Below are positions 16,118-25,577 of a stretch of DNA of 32,089 nt, piece after piece; the stretch's first letter is position 1, and the number at the start of each line of letters is the position of its first letter. The position numbers were made by a program, and so were the translations under genes. Source of the stretch: an uncultured Lachnospiraceae bacterium. GTDB taxonomy: Bacteria; Bacillota; Clostridia; Lachnospirales; Lachnospiraceae. The notes under the pieces are model-generated. The model was not told where the DNA came from and did not search any database. It worked only from the letters and a program-made list of their open reading frames with translations. The stretch lies in contig CALWBA010000127.1 in the NCBI GenBank assembly GCA_944375815.1, positions 1-32,089 on the forward strand. The letters are read 5' to 3'.

Positions 16118-16146
16118 ATTTTATGACATTCCCAGGCGTTTGTCAA
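16118..16146 (-). promoter_or_regulatory. Sigma-A promoter of rpsT
   Basis: On the minus strand a perfect -35 TTGACA (16146-16141) and a -10 TAAAAT (16123-16118) are separated by 17 bases. This is the best housekeeping promoter in the window, as expected for a ribosomal protein gene. It implies a leader of about 95 bases. Confidence 0.8.
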
Positions 16147-16208
16147 TACATATTTCAGGGAAAACTGTAAAAAATAAGGAGAAATAACAAGAGGAAAAGG
16201 AGAACGGT

Positions 16209-17126
16209 ATGCTGGGAAATTACAGAGTCAGAACAGACCTTGCGGTAGAAAGCAAGGAGAAGTTCGAAAAGGATAATGTGGAGATAAGCGGAGTGGTTAT
16301 CCATGAGGACTATGATAAGGAGCGTGACCTGCGAACCACGGTTGTGAAGATCGAGACGGAGCACGGGGCACGGATGATGGAAAAGCCGATGGGGACATAT
16401 ATTACGCTGGAGGCTCCGGATATGGCGGTACCTGATGAGGGATATCACAGAGAAATTTCAGAAAAAATCGCGGAGCACATCCGCCGCCTTGCCGGGCTGA
16501 ACGAGGAAAAATCAGTTCTCGTGGCCGGGCTTGGAAATCTTCAGATCACGCCGGATGCACTTGGTCCGCGCGCTGTGCAGAACCTGCGCATCACCCGCCA
16601 TATTATCAGAGAGTACGGTGTTGCCGGAACAGGTCAGGAACATGCGCATCAGGTGAGCAGCATAGTACCCGGCGTAATGGCACAGACGGGAATGGAAACA
16701 CTGGAGATTCTGCAGGGGATTGTACGGGAAACAAAGCCGGATGTTGTGATTGCCATAGATGCACTGGCAGCGCGAAGCACGAAGAGACTCAACTGTACAA
16801 TACAGATTACTGATACGGGTATCAATCCCGGATCCGGCGTTGGAAATCACAGATGCAGTCTGAATGAGAAATCGCTTGGCGTACCGGTTATAGGAATAGG
16901 AATTCCCACCGTAGTGGATGCGGCCACGATTGTACACGACGCGATGGCACATCTTCTGGAAACTCTTGAGGAAGCAGAAATTGAGGAGTTTCTCAGTGAG
17001 CTTATCACACCGTCGCTGAGCAGCATGTTTGTGACGCCAAAAGATATCGATGAGACAATACGCAGGCTGAGCTTTACGGTATCCGAGGGACTTAATCTCG
17101 CGTTTGAGGGGTGTCAGCAGGCATAA
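16209..17126 (+). CDS. gpr: GPR endopeptidase (germination protease)
   Basis: This encodes the 305-residue protease that degrades small acid-soluble spore proteins early in germination. It is made in the forespore as a zymogen. The N-terminus has VRTDLAVE (TDLA at residues 9-12), which resembles the site the enzyme cuts in its substrates and in its own propeptide. Family segments include VAGLGN, TPDALGPR, SIVPGVMAQTGMET, DALAARS and NPGSGVGNHR. AAGGAG upstream supports the ATG at 16209. It is followed after about 40 bases by spoIIP, the same order as in Bacillus. No convincing sigma-G promoter was identified; a CATTTTA hexamer-like site at 16117-16123 overlaps the divergent rpsT -10 and has no clear -35 partner. 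The gene shows the organism is, or recently was, a spore former. Confidence 0.96.
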   Translation: MLGNYRVRTDLAVESKEKFEKDNVEISGVVIHEDYDKERDLRTTVVKIETEHGARMMEKPMGTYITLEAPDMAVPDEGYHREISEKIAEHIRRLAGLNEEKSVLVAGLGNLQITPDALGPRAVQNLRITRHIIREYGVAGTGQEHAHQVSSIVPGVMAQTGMETLEILQGIVRETKPDVVIAIDALAARSTKRLNCTIQITDTGINPGSGVGNHRCSLNEKSLGVPVIGIGIPTVVDAATIVHDAMAHLLETLEEAEIEEFLSELITPSLSSMFVTPKDIDETIRRLSFTVSEGLNLAFEGCQQA

Positions 17127-17167
17127 CCCGTCCCATCTTTTCATACGCTAGGGTAAGAGGTGAGAGC

Positions 17168-18433
17168 GTGGAAAAGAAAGTTCAGAGAGTAATCATAGGT
17201 GTACTTGGCGGTATGGGAATTGTCCTTGCCGGACGCAGTATTTCACTCCTTCAGAAGGACGGCTACCAGTGGGGCATGATACTTGCAGGCAACGCGTACA
17301 GCGAGCTGGGCGAGGAGGCAGCGGCAGGATATCTGCCCCTCTTTCAATATGAAGAAAGCGATGGGAAAACTACTGAAAATTTTCTGCAAAGAGTATATGA
17401 GGCTGCAAAAAACCAGATTCCATTCTACGGATACTGGAAGCAGCAGAGTGCACGCGCGCGGGTTGTTGAAGATGAGAATACGTGTCATGCACTGATCGAG
17501 GCCAATGAACAGGCAGCAGAGCGATTGCTTGGAGAAAATCAGCAGCAGGCAATCGACGAGGAAAATGAGCGTGCCAAGCAGCAGTCAGAGACGCAGGAGG
17601 ATACATCTGCGGGCGAGGAGACTGCGGCACAGACAGCAGCAGTTCCACATCCCCAGATCGATCTGTCTTTGGAGGCGCTGGCGGATTATAATTATGTGCT
17701 CAGCAACTTTTTTGTGGTTGATCCGGGCACATACACAGATGAGAACGAAATCAATGCAGCTGCATTTCTGGAGAAGAATATGACGATGACCGCAGATAAA
17801 GACAAGCCGCAGATCCTGATATATCATACGCACTCTCAGGAGGGATTTGCGGATTCAGAGGAGGGAGATGTCTCGACGAGTGTGGTTGCGGTGGGAGATT
17901 ATCTGACAGAACTTCTTCAGGAACAGTACGGCTATCAGGTTATACATATGACAGATACTTTTGATCTGGTGGACGGAAAGCTGGACAGAAGTCTGGCGTA
18001 CAACTATGCACAGGGACCTGTGGAGCGAATGATTGCGGAAAACCCATCCATTGAGGTGGTTATCGATCTGCACCGGGACGGAGTTCCTGAGGGAACCCAT
18101 CTTGTCACAGATATCAATGGGAAGCCGACAGCGCGCATTATGCTGTTTAACGGACTGAGCCGCACGACAGACAGCGGGGAACTTGACTATCTGCCGAATC
18201 CTTATATACAGGATAATCTTGCGTTTTCATTCCAGCTTTCCTATCAGGCAAAGCAGTATTACCCGGATTTGACGCGCTGCATTTATCTGAAGGGTTACCG
18301 GTATAATCTTCATGTCAGACCAAGATCCATTCTTCTGGAGGTTGGAGCACAGACGAACACATTTGAAGAGGCAAAAAACGCCATGGAGCCGTTTGCTGAC
18401 ATTCTGCACAGAGTACTTTCAGGAAGCAGTTAA
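17168..18433 (+). CDS. spoIIP: Stage II sporulation protein P
   Basis: This encodes a 421-residue membrane-anchored peptidoglycan amidase/endopeptidase that works with SpoIID and SpoIIM to thin septal wall during engulfment. From the GTG at 17168 there is one N-terminal membrane segment (about residues 7-27). A spacer rich in Glu, Gln and Ala (about 100-160) follows, then the SpoIIP amidase domain with ILIYHTHSQEGF (HTH at 220-222), VIDLHRDG and LEVGAQTNTFEEA. These carry the expected zinc-binding His and Glu residues. The reading frame is open upstream to 17111, overlapping gpr, but AAGAGGTGAG lies just before the GTG, and the Lys-rich start followed by a membrane anchor fits the family. No clear terminator separates it from lepA. 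Confidence 0.95.
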   Translation: MEKKVQRVIIGVLGGMGIVLAGRSISLLQKDGYQWGMILAGNAYSELGEEAAAGYLPLFQYEESDGKTTENFLQRVYEAAKNQIPFYGYWKQQSARARVVEDENTCHALIEANEQAAERLLGENQQQAIDEENERAKQQSETQEDTSAGEETAAQTAAVPHPQIDLSLEALADYNYVLSNFFVVDPGTYTDENEINAAAFLEKNMTMTADKDKPQILIYHTHSQEGFADSEEGDVSTSVVAVGDYLTELLQEQYGYQVIHMTDTFDLVDGKLDRSLAYNYAQGPVERMIAENPSIEVVIDLHRDGVPEGTHLVTDINGKPTARIMLFNGLSRTTDSGELDYLPNPYIQDNLAFSFQLSYQAKQYYPDLTRCIYLKGYRYNLHVRPRSILLEVGAQTNTFEEAKNAMEPFADILHRVLSGSS

Positions 18434-18441
18434 AATAGGGA

Positions 18442-18471
18442 ATGACAAAGTGCGGTCAGTTATGGTATAAT
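18442..18471 (+). promoter_or_regulatory. Candidate promoter of lepA
   Basis: ATGACA (18442-18447) and TATAAT (18466-18471) are 18 bases apart, with a TGG extended -10 directly before TATAAT. The -10 lies in an 11-base palindrome, GGTATAATACC. The leader of about 75 bases contains a small GCTTTT/AAAAGC hairpin. Confidence 0.65.
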
Positions 18472-18550
18472 ACCAATATTTGAGTAAACAACAGGCTTTT
18501 CGCATAAAAAGCGGAGGATTTATAAAAAACGCAGGAGAAAGGAGAACGAT

Positions 18551-20365
18551 TTGGCTACAATAAATCAGAAGAATATCAGAAATTTTTGTATCATCGCCCA
18601 TATCGACCACGGAAAATCGACGCTGGCTGACCGCATCATCCAGCAGACAGGGCTTCTGACAGAGCGCGAGATGCAGGCGCAGGTGCTTGACAACATGGAT
18701 CTCGAGAGGGAGAGAGGCATCACAATTAAGGCGCAGACAGTGCGTACGGTTTACAGAGCAAAGGATGGGGAGGAGTATATTTTCAACCTGATTGATACTC
18801 CGGGACATGTAGACTTTAATTATGAGGTATCCCGCAGCCTTGCAGCGTGCGACGGAGCAATTCTCGTTGTGGATGCTGCTCAGGGCATTGAGGCGCAGAC
18901 TCTGGCAAACGTCTATCTGGCTCTCGACCATGATCTGGACGTGCTTCCGGTCATCAATAAGATTGACCTGCCCAGTGCAGAGCCGGAGCGCGTAATCAGT
19001 GAGATTGAGGACGTTATTGGTATTGAAGCGCAGGACGCTCCGCAGATTTCTGCAAAGACGGGTCTGAACGTGGACCAGGTGCTTGAGCAGATCGTAGAGC
19101 GTATACCGTCTCCTGTGGGAGATCCTAAGGCACCTTTGAAAGCGCTGATCTTTGACTCCATCTACGATGCATATAAAGGCGTTATCGTCTTCTGCCGCCT
19201 GCGTGAGGGAACGGTAAAGAAGGGCACACGCATCCGGATGATGGCAACGGGAGCAGTAGAAGAGGTCGTAGAGGTGGGATACTTCGGCGCCGGCCAATTT
19301 ATTCCGTGCGATGAACTCTCTGCAGGCATGGTAGGATACATCACTGCCAGTATCAAGACGATTTCCGATACGCGCGTGGGTGATACGATTACGGATGCCG
19401 ATCATCCGTGCGATGAGCCTCTGCCAGGCTATAAGAAAGTAAATCCCATGGTCTACTACGGTCTGTATCCGGCAGACCGTGCAAAGTACCAGGATCTGCG
19501 AGATGCACCTCACCAGCTGCAGTTAAATGATGCATCTTTGTTCTACGAGCCTGAGACATCCGTAGCGCTTGGATTCGGATTCCGCTGCGGATTTCTGGGA
19601 CTGCTGCATCTGGAAATCATTCAGGAACGTCTGGAGAGAGAGTATGGGCTTGATCTCATTACAACCGCTCCGAGTGTTATCTATAAGGTACACAAGACGA
19701 ACGGGGAGATCATAGATCTGACAAATCCTACCAACCTGCCGGATCCGTCCGAGATCGACTATATGGAAGAACCCATGGTAAAGGCTGAGATCATGGTGAC
19801 GACAGAGTTTATTGGACAGATTATGGATTTGTGTCAGGAACGGCGAGGACAGTACCAGGGCATGGAGTATATGGAGACAACCCGTGCGCTGCTGAAATAT
19901 CATCTCCCGCTCAATGAGATTATCTACGATTTCTTTGATGCACTAAAATCCCGCTCCCGCGGTTATGCATCTTTTGACTATGAGATGCTTGGCTACGAGA
20001 GAAGTGATCTTGTAAAGCTTGATATCCTTGTAAATAAGGAAGAGGTGGACGCACTGTCATTTATCGTGTTCGCAGGCTCTGCCTACGAGCGCGGCAGAAA
20101 GATGTGCGAGAAATTAAAGGAAGAGATTCCGCGCCAGCTTTTCGAGATCCCGATTCAGGCGGCTGTCGGCAGCAAGATCATAGCCCGTGAGACCGTCCGC
20201 GCAATGAGAAAAGACGTGCTCGCAAAGTGCTACGGAGGAGACATCAGCCGAAAGAAGAAGCTGCTCGAGAAGCAGAAAGAAGGAAAGAAACGCATGCGTC
20301 AGGTAGGAAATGTGGAAATTCCTCAGAAGGCGTTTATGAGCGTGCTGAAGCTTGACGATAAATAG
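18551..20365 (+). CDS. lepA: Elongation factor 4 (LepA), back-translocating GTPase
   Basis: This encodes a 604-residue translational GTPase that acts on the ribosome under stress and in initiation/assembly. The G domain has AHIDHGKST (16-24), the switch [20 protein letters not shown] and [11 protein letters not shown]-like domains follow, and the LepA-specific C-terminal domain ends with [24 protein letters not shown] split around the conserved basic stretch. Length and motifs are standard. The start is a TTG preceded by AAGGAGAACGA, giving M-A-T-I-N; no better ATG exists nearby. It has its own candidate promoter, and a terminator lies right behind it, although hemW begins within 62 bases. 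Confidence 0.97.
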   Translation: MATINQKNIRNFCIIAHIDHGKSTLADRIIQQTGLLTEREMQAQVLDNMDLERERGITIKAQTVRTVYRAKDGEEYIFNLIDTPGHVDFNYEVSRSLAACDGAILVVDAAQGIEAQTLANVYLALDHDLDVLPVINKIDLPSAEPERVISEIEDVIGIEAQDAPQISAKTGLNVDQVLEQIVERIPSPVGDPKAPLKALIFDSIYDAYKGVIVFCRLREGTVKKGTRIRMMATGAVEEVVEVGYFGAGQFIPCDELSAGMVGYITASIKTISDTRVGDTITDADHPCDEPLPGYKKVNPMVYYGLYPADRAKYQDLRDAPHQLQLNDASLFYEPETSVALGFGFRCGFLGLLHLEIIQERLEREYGLDLITTAPSVIYKVHKTNGEIIDLTNPTNLPDPSEIDYMEEPMVKAEIMVTTEFIGQIMDLCQERRGQYQGMEYMETTRALLKYHLPLNEIIYDFFDALKSRSRGYASFDYEMLGYERSDLVKLDILVNKEEVDALSFIVFAGSAYERGRKMCEKLKEEIPRQLFEIPIQAAVGSKIIARETVRAMRKDVLAKCYGGDISRKKKLLEKQKEGKKRMRQVGNVEIPQKAFMSVLKLDDK

Positions 20366-20371
20366 AATCAT

Positions 20372-20399
20372 GGGGGACTGCCGTCAGGCGGTCCCTTTT
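20372..20399 (+). terminator. Terminator or attenuator between lepA and hemW
   Basis: A GC-rich stem (GGGAC 20374-20378 with GTCCC 20391-20395, continued by GCC/GGC around a GTCA loop) is followed by TTTT. It lies between the lepA stop and the hemW ribosome binding site, so it may reduce rather than abolish read-through. Confidence 0.78.
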
Positions 20400-20426
20400 G
20401 CTGTTGTACAGGAAAAGGAGGAAAAG

Positions 20427-21557
20427 ATGAAGGAGCTTGAGCTGTATATCCACATCCCATTCTGCATACAGAAATGCAGATACTGTGATTTCCTTTCAGG
20501 GCCTGCGGATGATGCGTCGAAGTATCGATATACAAAGGCACTGATCCGTGAAATTGAGTCATTGCCTGAAGGCAGGGAAAGTATTATCACTACGGTATTT
20601 TTCGGAGGAGGCACCCCGTCGGTACTTCCGGGGGAATGGACCGCACGGATTCTGGAGACACTGAAAAAGAGATTCTCATTTGCTGCAGACGCAGAGATTA
20701 CGACAGAGGCAAATCCGGGAACTGTGGACAAAGAGAAGCTGCGGATATGGCGGGAGAGCGGCATCAACCGTATAAGCTTCGGGTGCCAGTCCTCTTTTCA
20801 TGAGGAGCTGCAGATGCTCGGAAGAATCCACACATGGGAGGATTTTCTGGAGAGCTATGCGCTGGCGCGGGAGAGCGGCTTTGACAATATCAATATCGAT
20901 CTGATGTCCGGTCTGCCGGGACAGAAACTGAAAACATGGGAGACAACGCTGCACCGGGCTGCGGAACTGAAACCGGAGCATATTTCCGCGTACAGTCTGA
21001 TCGTAGAGGAGGGGACTCCGTTTGCGTCTATGAACCTTGATCTGCCGGATGAGGACACGGAACGGATGATGTACAGCCGTACCCGTGAAATTCTTGCCGG
21101 GTACGGATACGGGCGGTATGAGATTTCCAACTATGCACTGCAGGGAAGAGAATGCCGCCATAATATTGGCTACTGGATCCGAACCCCCTATATCGGTCTG
21201 GGACTTGGTGCCTCTTCCCTGTTCGGAAGTACCCGCTTTACCAATACAGCGGATATGAAGGAATATCTCAGGAACAGTGCTCATCCCGACCGTCTGCGCC
21301 GAAATATTGAGCACCTGGAGAAAAAGGATGAAATCGAGGAGACGATGTTTCTGGGGCTGCGTCTTGCCCGCGGCATCGATAAGCGCCGGTTTGAGAAGAC
21401 ATTCGGCAAAACGGTCCGTGAAATATACGCCCCGGTGCTTGATAAATATATCGATCTCGGGCTCTTAAAAGAGACGGAAGAAGCCGTTTTTCTTACAGAG
21501 GACGGCATCAGCGTAAGCAATGCGGTGATGGCGGAATTTCTCCTAGATTCATATTGA
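20427..21557 (+). CDS. hemW: HemW-type radical SAM protein (heme chaperone family)
   Basis: This encodes a 376-residue radical SAM protein. The iron-sulfur cluster motif is CIQKCRYCDF (C13, C17, C20), followed by FFGGGTPSVL, the EANPGTVD strand and RISFGCQSSF. It lacks the fourth cysteine that distinguishes true HemN (CxxxCxxCxC), so it is the HemW type often misnamed coproporphyrinogen oxidase. HemW proteins bind heme and are proposed to deliver it to apoproteins; their role in fermentative clostridia is unsettled. The ATG at 20427 has AAAGGAGGAAAAG upstream; the frame is open upstream into the lepA end but without a site there. Its position after lepA is conserved in Firmicutes, where hrcA usually follows; here uvrA does. 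Confidence 0.94.
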   Translation: MKELELYIHIPFCIQKCRYCDFLSGPADDASKYRYTKALIREIESLPEGRESIITTVFFGGGTPSVLPGEWTARILETLKKRFSFAADAEITTEANPGTVDKEKLRIWRESGINRISFGCQSSFHEELQMLGRIHTWEDFLESYALARESGFDNINIDLMSGLPGQKLKTWETTLHRAAELKPEHISAYSLIVEEGTPFASMNLDLPDEDTERMMYSRTREILAGYGYGRYEISNYALQGRECRHNIGYWIRTPYIGLGLGASSLFGSTRFTNTADMKEYLRNSAHPDRLRRNIEHLEKKDEIEETMFLGLRLARGIDKRRFEKTFGKTVREIYAPVLDKYIDLGLLKETEEAVFLTEDGISVSNAVMAEFLLDSY

Positions 21558-21620
21558 CAGGAACATATGTTTGCCGTATGCTAAAGATGCTACTTACCGA
21601 TTCAGAGAGAAGGAGACAAC

Positions 21621-24449
21621 ATGCCTGCAAAAAAACAGTATATAAAGATCCGCGGTGCAGCGGAGAATAATTTAAAGAACATAGATGTGGATATTCCGAG
21701 AAATGAATTTGTCGTACTCACCGGCCTGAGCGGTTCGGGAAAGAGCTCCCTGGCTTTTGACACGATTTACGCAGAGGGGCAGAGACGTTATATGGAAAGT
21801 CTTTCATCTTATGCCAGACAGTTTCTTGGACAGATGGAGAAGCCAAATGTAGAGAGCATCGAAGGACTTTCACCTGCAATTTCGATAGATCAGAAATCCA
21901 CAAACCGCAATCCCCGTTCCACGGTCGGGACCGTAACGGAGATTTACGACTATTTCCGACTTCTGTATGCCCGCATCGGAATTCCGCATTGCCCAAAGTG
22001 CGGCAGGGAGATCGCAAAGCAGACAGTAGATCAGATGGTGGACGCAATCTTAAAGCTTCCGGAGCGCACCAGAATTCAGCTGCTGGCACCTGTAGTGCGA
22101 GGCAGAAAAGGGCGCCATGAAAAACTTTTTGCACAGGCGAAGAAGAGCGGTTATGTGCGCGTACGGGTGGATGGAAACATGTACGAGCTGACGGAGGAGA
22201 TTGCGCTCGATAAGAATATCAAGCACAATATTGAGATCGTGGTGGACCGTCTTGTCGTAAAGGACGGTATTCAGAAGCGTCTGACGGACTCTATTGAGAA
22301 TGTACTGAATCTGGCGGACGGGCTGCTTGTTGTGGATGTGATTGACGGGACTCCGTTAAACTTCAGTCAGAGCTTTTCCTGCCCGGACTGCGGGATCAGT
22401 ATGGAGGAGATCGAGCCGCGCAGCTTTTCTTTTAATAATCCTTTCGGTGCGTGCCCTGAGTGCTTCGGACTTGGATATCGCATGGAATTTGATGAAGATC
22501 TGATGATTCCGGATAAGACGCTTTCCATTGAGGAAGGAGCCATCCAGGTACTCGGCTGGCAGTCATGCAGTGACAGGGGAAGCTTTACCCGGGCGATTCT
22601 GGATGCACTGGCAAAAGAGTATGATTTTTCCCTGAGCACGCCGTTTCAGGATTATCCGAAGGAAGTTCACGATGTCCTGATTCACGGCACCGGCGGCAAA
22701 GAGGTTCAGGTATATTATAAAGGACAGCGCGGAGAGGGCGTCTATCAGGTCGCATTTGAAGGCCTGATTAAAAATGTGGAGCGCCGTTACCGCGAAACCG
22801 GATCAGACGCAATGAAGCAGGAGTATGAGACCTTTATGCGCATCACGCCCTGCCCCTCGTGTCACGGCCAGCGCTTAAAGGCCACATCTCTTGGAGTTAC
22901 AGTGGGGGACAAAAATATTGCTGAGGTGACGGCACTTTCGATTGTAAAACTGCAGGAGTTTATCGAAAAGCTGAATCTGACTGAGACGCAGCAGCTTATC
23001 GGCGGACAGATTTTAAAGGAGATCCGTGCCCGCGTGGGATTCCTTGTGGATGTAGGACTTGATTATCTGACGCTGGCCCGTGCAACCGGTACGCTTTCGG
23101 GAGGAGAGGCTCAGCGTATCCGCCTGGCCACACAGATCGGCTCCGGTCTCGTTGGAGTTGCGTATATCCTGGATGAGCCGAGCATCGGACTGCATCAGAG
23201 GGACAATGACAAGCTTCTCTCAACGCTGATGCATCTCCGCGATCTCGGAAACAGCCTGATTGTTGTGGAGCATGATGAGGACACGATGCGGGCTGCCGAC
23301 TGCATTGTGGATATCGGACCGGGTGCAGGCGAGCACGGCGGTGAGGTGGTTGCAGTGGGAACTGCAGAACAGCTCATGAAGAATAAAAATTCCATAACGG
23401 GTGCATACTTAAGTGGTAAGATCAAGATTCCTGTGCCGAAAGAGCGCAAGCAGCCGACAGGCTGGATCACTGTGCGCAAAGCAGCAGAGAATAACTTAAA
23501 GAATATTGACGTATCTTTTCCGCTTGGCGTTATGACATGCGTTACAGGTGTCTCCGGCTCGGGCAAGAGTTCGCTTGTAAATGAGATCCTTTACAAACAT
23601 CTGGCAAAGGAGTTAAATCACGCCAGAGTGATTCCGGGAAGACACGCGGGCATTGACGGAATCGATCAGCTCGACAAGGTTATTGATATTGACCAGTCCC
23701 CGATCGGAAGAACGCCGCGTTCCAATCCGGCAACCTACACGGGTGTGTTCGATCTGATCCGTGATCTTTTTGCTGCTACTGCGGATGCAAAGGCAAGGGG
23801 CTATAAGAAAGGACGCTTCAGCTTTAACGTCAAGGGCGGACGCTGTGAGGCGTGCAGCGGCGACGGCATCATCAAAATTGAGATGCATTTTCTGCCGGAT
23901 GTGTATGTGCCGTGTGAGGTCTGCCAGGGAAAGCGGTATAACCGTGAGACGCTGGAAGTAAAATATAAAGGCAAGAGCATTTATGATGTGCTCAATATGA
24001 CGGTTGAGGAGGCGCTCACATTTTTTGAGCATGTGCCGTCTATCCGCAGAAAGATTGAGACGCTATACGATGTGGGTCTTTCCTATATCCGTCTCGGACA
24101 GCCATCCACAACACTCTCGGGCGGTGAGGCGCAGAGAATCAAGCTTGCGACCGAATTAAGCCGCAGAAGTACGGGAAAGACTATTTACATTCTGGACGAG
24201 CCGACGACCGGACTGCATTTTGCAGATGTGCATAAGCTGATAGAGATTTTAAAACGGCTTGCAGAAGGCGGAAATACAGTTGTCGTTATCGAGCATAATC
24301 TGGATGTGATCAAAACTGCGGACTACATTATTGATATAGGACCCGAGGGAGGCGACCGCGGGGGCACCGTGATTGCCAGAGGTACGCCGGAAGAAGTGGC
24401 GGAGAACCCGGCATCCTATACCGGACAGTATGTGAAAAAATATTTGTAA
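21621..24449 (+). CDS. uvrA: UvrABC excision repair subunit A
   Basis: This encodes a full-length 942-residue UvrA, the damage-scanning ATPase of nucleotide excision repair, which loads UvrB at lesions. It has two ABC modules: Walker [10 protein letters not shown] at 35-43 and GVSGSGKSS in the second half, each with an LSGGEAQRI signature and a LDEPS/LDEPT Walker B. Zinc-finger cysteines are visible as CPKC, CPDC/CPEC and CEAC/CEVC. The UvrB-contact region and the insertion domain lie between the first Walker A and signature, as usual. AGAAGGAGA precedes the ATG. uvrB is not next to it here. No terminator was seen after the gene. Confidence 0.98.
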   Translation: MPAKKQYIKIRGAAENNLKNIDVDIPRNEFVVLTGLSGSGKSSLAFDTIYAEGQRRYMESLSSYARQFLGQMEKPNVESIEGLSPAISIDQKSTNRNPRSTVGTVTEIYDYFRLLYARIGIPHCPKCGREIAKQTVDQMVDAILKLPERTRIQLLAPVVRGRKGRHEKLFAQAKKSGYVRVRVDGNMYELTEEIALDKNIKHNIEIVVDRLVVKDGIQKRLTDSIENVLNLADGLLVVDVIDGTPLNFSQSFSCPDCGISMEEIEPRSFSFNNPFGACPECFGLGYRMEFDEDLMIPDKTLSIEEGAIQVLGWQSCSDRGSFTRAILDALAKEYDFSLSTPFQDYPKEVHDVLIHGTGGKEVQVYYKGQRGEGVYQVAFEGLIKNVERRYRETGSDAMKQEYETFMRITPCPSCHGQRLKATSLGVTVGDKNIAEVTALSIVKLQEFIEKLNLTETQQLIGGQILKEIRARVGFLVDVGLDYLTLARATGTLSGGEAQRIRLATQIGSGLVGVAYILDEPSIGLHQRDNDKLLSTLMHLRDLGNSLIVVEHDEDTMRAADCIVDIGPGAGEHGGEVVAVGTAEQLMKNKNSITGAYLSGKIKIPVPKERKQPTGWITVRKAAENNLKNIDVSFPLGVMTCVTGVSGSGKSSLVNEILYKHLAKELNHARVIPGRHAGIDGIDQLDKVIDIDQSPIGRTPRSNPATYTGVFDLIRDLFAATADAKARGYKKGRFSFNVKGGRCEACSGDGIIKIEMHFLPDVYVPCEVCQGKRYNRETLEVKYKGKSIYDVLNMTVEEALTFFEHVPSIRRKIETLYDVGLSYIRLGQPSTTLSGGEAQRIKLATELSRRSTGKTIYILDEPTTGLHFADVHKLIEILKRLAEGGNTVVVIEHNLDVIKTADYIIDIGPEGGDRGGTVIARGTPEEVAENPASYTGQYVKKYL

Positions 24450-24454
24450 AACGC

Positions 24455-24483
24455 TTTTCATTTTTTCCGGGATTGTATATAAT
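24455..24483 (+). promoter_or_regulatory. Candidate promoter of the mreB-family gene
   Basis: TTTTCA (24455-24460) and a perfect TATAAT (24478-24483) are separated by 17 bases, beginning six bases after the uvrA stop. The leader would be about 90 bases. Confidence 0.6.
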
Positions 24484-24581
24484 GAATGCCAGGGTACAAA
24501 GGTCATGCGTTTCAGGAATGTATGAAAAAGCATGATGTTGGAATCCGCAGTATGGGACAGTTTGAAAGAAAGGGGACTATT

Positions 24582-25574
24582 ATGGCAATAGCAACCGATA
24601 TTGGAATTGACCTTGGAACCTCCAGTATTCTGGTGTATGCCAGAAATAAGGGAGTTGTACTTAAAGAGCCTTCCGTGGTTGCCTACGATAAGGATTCGGA
24701 TAAGGTAAAGGCAATCGGTGAGGAAGCACGTCAGATGATCGGAAGGACTCCGGGAAATATTATGGCGATCCGGCCGCTGCGTCAGGGCGTGATTTCGGAC
24801 TATACAATTACAGAGAAAATGCTGAAATACTTCATCAATAAGGCTATGGGAAGAAAGGCGTTCAAGAAGCCGAGAATCAGTATCTGTGTACCCAGCGGGG
24901 TAACAGAGGTAGAGAGAAAGGCTGTCGAGGAGGCTACGTATCAGGCGGGAGCCAGAGAAGTGACCATAGTGGAGGAACCGGTGGCTGCAGCGATAGGCGC
25001 AGGCGTTGATATCGTAAAGCCATGCGGAAATATGATTGTGGATGTGGGCGGCGGCACAACGGATGTGGCGGTGATCTCTCTGGGAGGAACCGTTGTGTCC
25101 AGTTCCATCCGCGTAGCAGGCACCAACTTTGATGAGGCAATTATCCGGCACGCAAGAAGAAACCACAATCTGCTGATAGGAGAGCAGACTGCTGAGGCAG
25201 TCAAGATTCAGATCGGGACAGCGTTTAGACGCCCTCAGATTAAAACCATGGAGATCCGCGGACGCAATGTGGTGACGGGACTTCCTAAGACCGTAACGAT
25301 CAGTTCAGAGGAGATTCGTGAGGCATTAAAGGAATCTGTACATCAGATCGTGGACACTGTTCACAGTGTTCTGGAGAAGACACCGCCGGAGCTTGCGGCT
25401 GACATCGCAGACCGGGGAATTATTCTGACAGGAGGAGGTTCTCTGCTGGATGGCCTGGAGGAGATCATTCAGGAGCGGACAGGCATTAACACTATGACGG
25501 CCGAGCATCCCGACCTGGCGGTGGCTATGGGTACAGGGCAGTATCTTGAGACTATGGCCAGGCTGGGTAAATAA
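24582..25574 (+). CDS. mreB: MreB/Mbl-family actin-like protein
   Basis: This encodes a 330-residue bacterial actin of the rod-shape MreB/Mbl family, which forms membrane-bound filaments that guide lateral wall synthesis. Motifs include phosphate loop 1 GIDLGTSSILVY, the VPSGVTEVERKAV segment, phosphate 2 IVDVGGGTTDVAV and the adenosine motif LTGGGSLLDGLEE. The start at 24582 follows AAAGAAAGGGG; the frame is open to 24486, but that extension resembles no MreB N-terminus. No mreC or mreD is adjacent, so this is likely an Mbl- or MreBH-like paralogue rather than the core mreBCD gene, and the exact symbol is uncertain. recD2 starts three bases after its stop, suggesting co-transcription. Confidence 0.9.
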   Translation: MAIATDIGIDLGTSSILVYARNKGVVLKEPSVVAYDKDSDKVKAIGEEARQMIGRTPGNIMAIRPLRQGVISDYTITEKMLKYFINKAMGRKAFKKPRISICVPSGVTEVERKAVEEATYQAGAREVTIVEEPVAAAIGAGVDIVKPCGNMIVDVGGGTTDVAVISLGGTVVSSSIRVAGTNFDEAIIRHARRNHNLLIGEQTAEAVKIQIGTAFRRPQIKTMEIRGRNVVTGLPKTVTISSEEIREALKESVHQIVDTVHSVLEKTPPELAADIADRGIILTGGGSLLDGLEEIIQERTGINTMTAEHPDLAVAMGTGQYLETMARLGK

Positions 25575-25577
25575 GAA

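Noticed and set aside
16117..16123. CATTTTA as a sigma-G -10 for gpr
   Set aside because: It coincides with the divergent rpsT -10, lies about 86 bases upstream of gpr, and no matching -35 was found at the right distance.
18419..19513. 364-codon open frame on the minus strand opposite lepA and the spoIIP end
   Set aside because: It lies entirely antisense to a strongly conserved gene, has no recognisable motif or ribosome binding site, and its Cys/His/Arg-rich composition is what the antisense of lepA codons gives.
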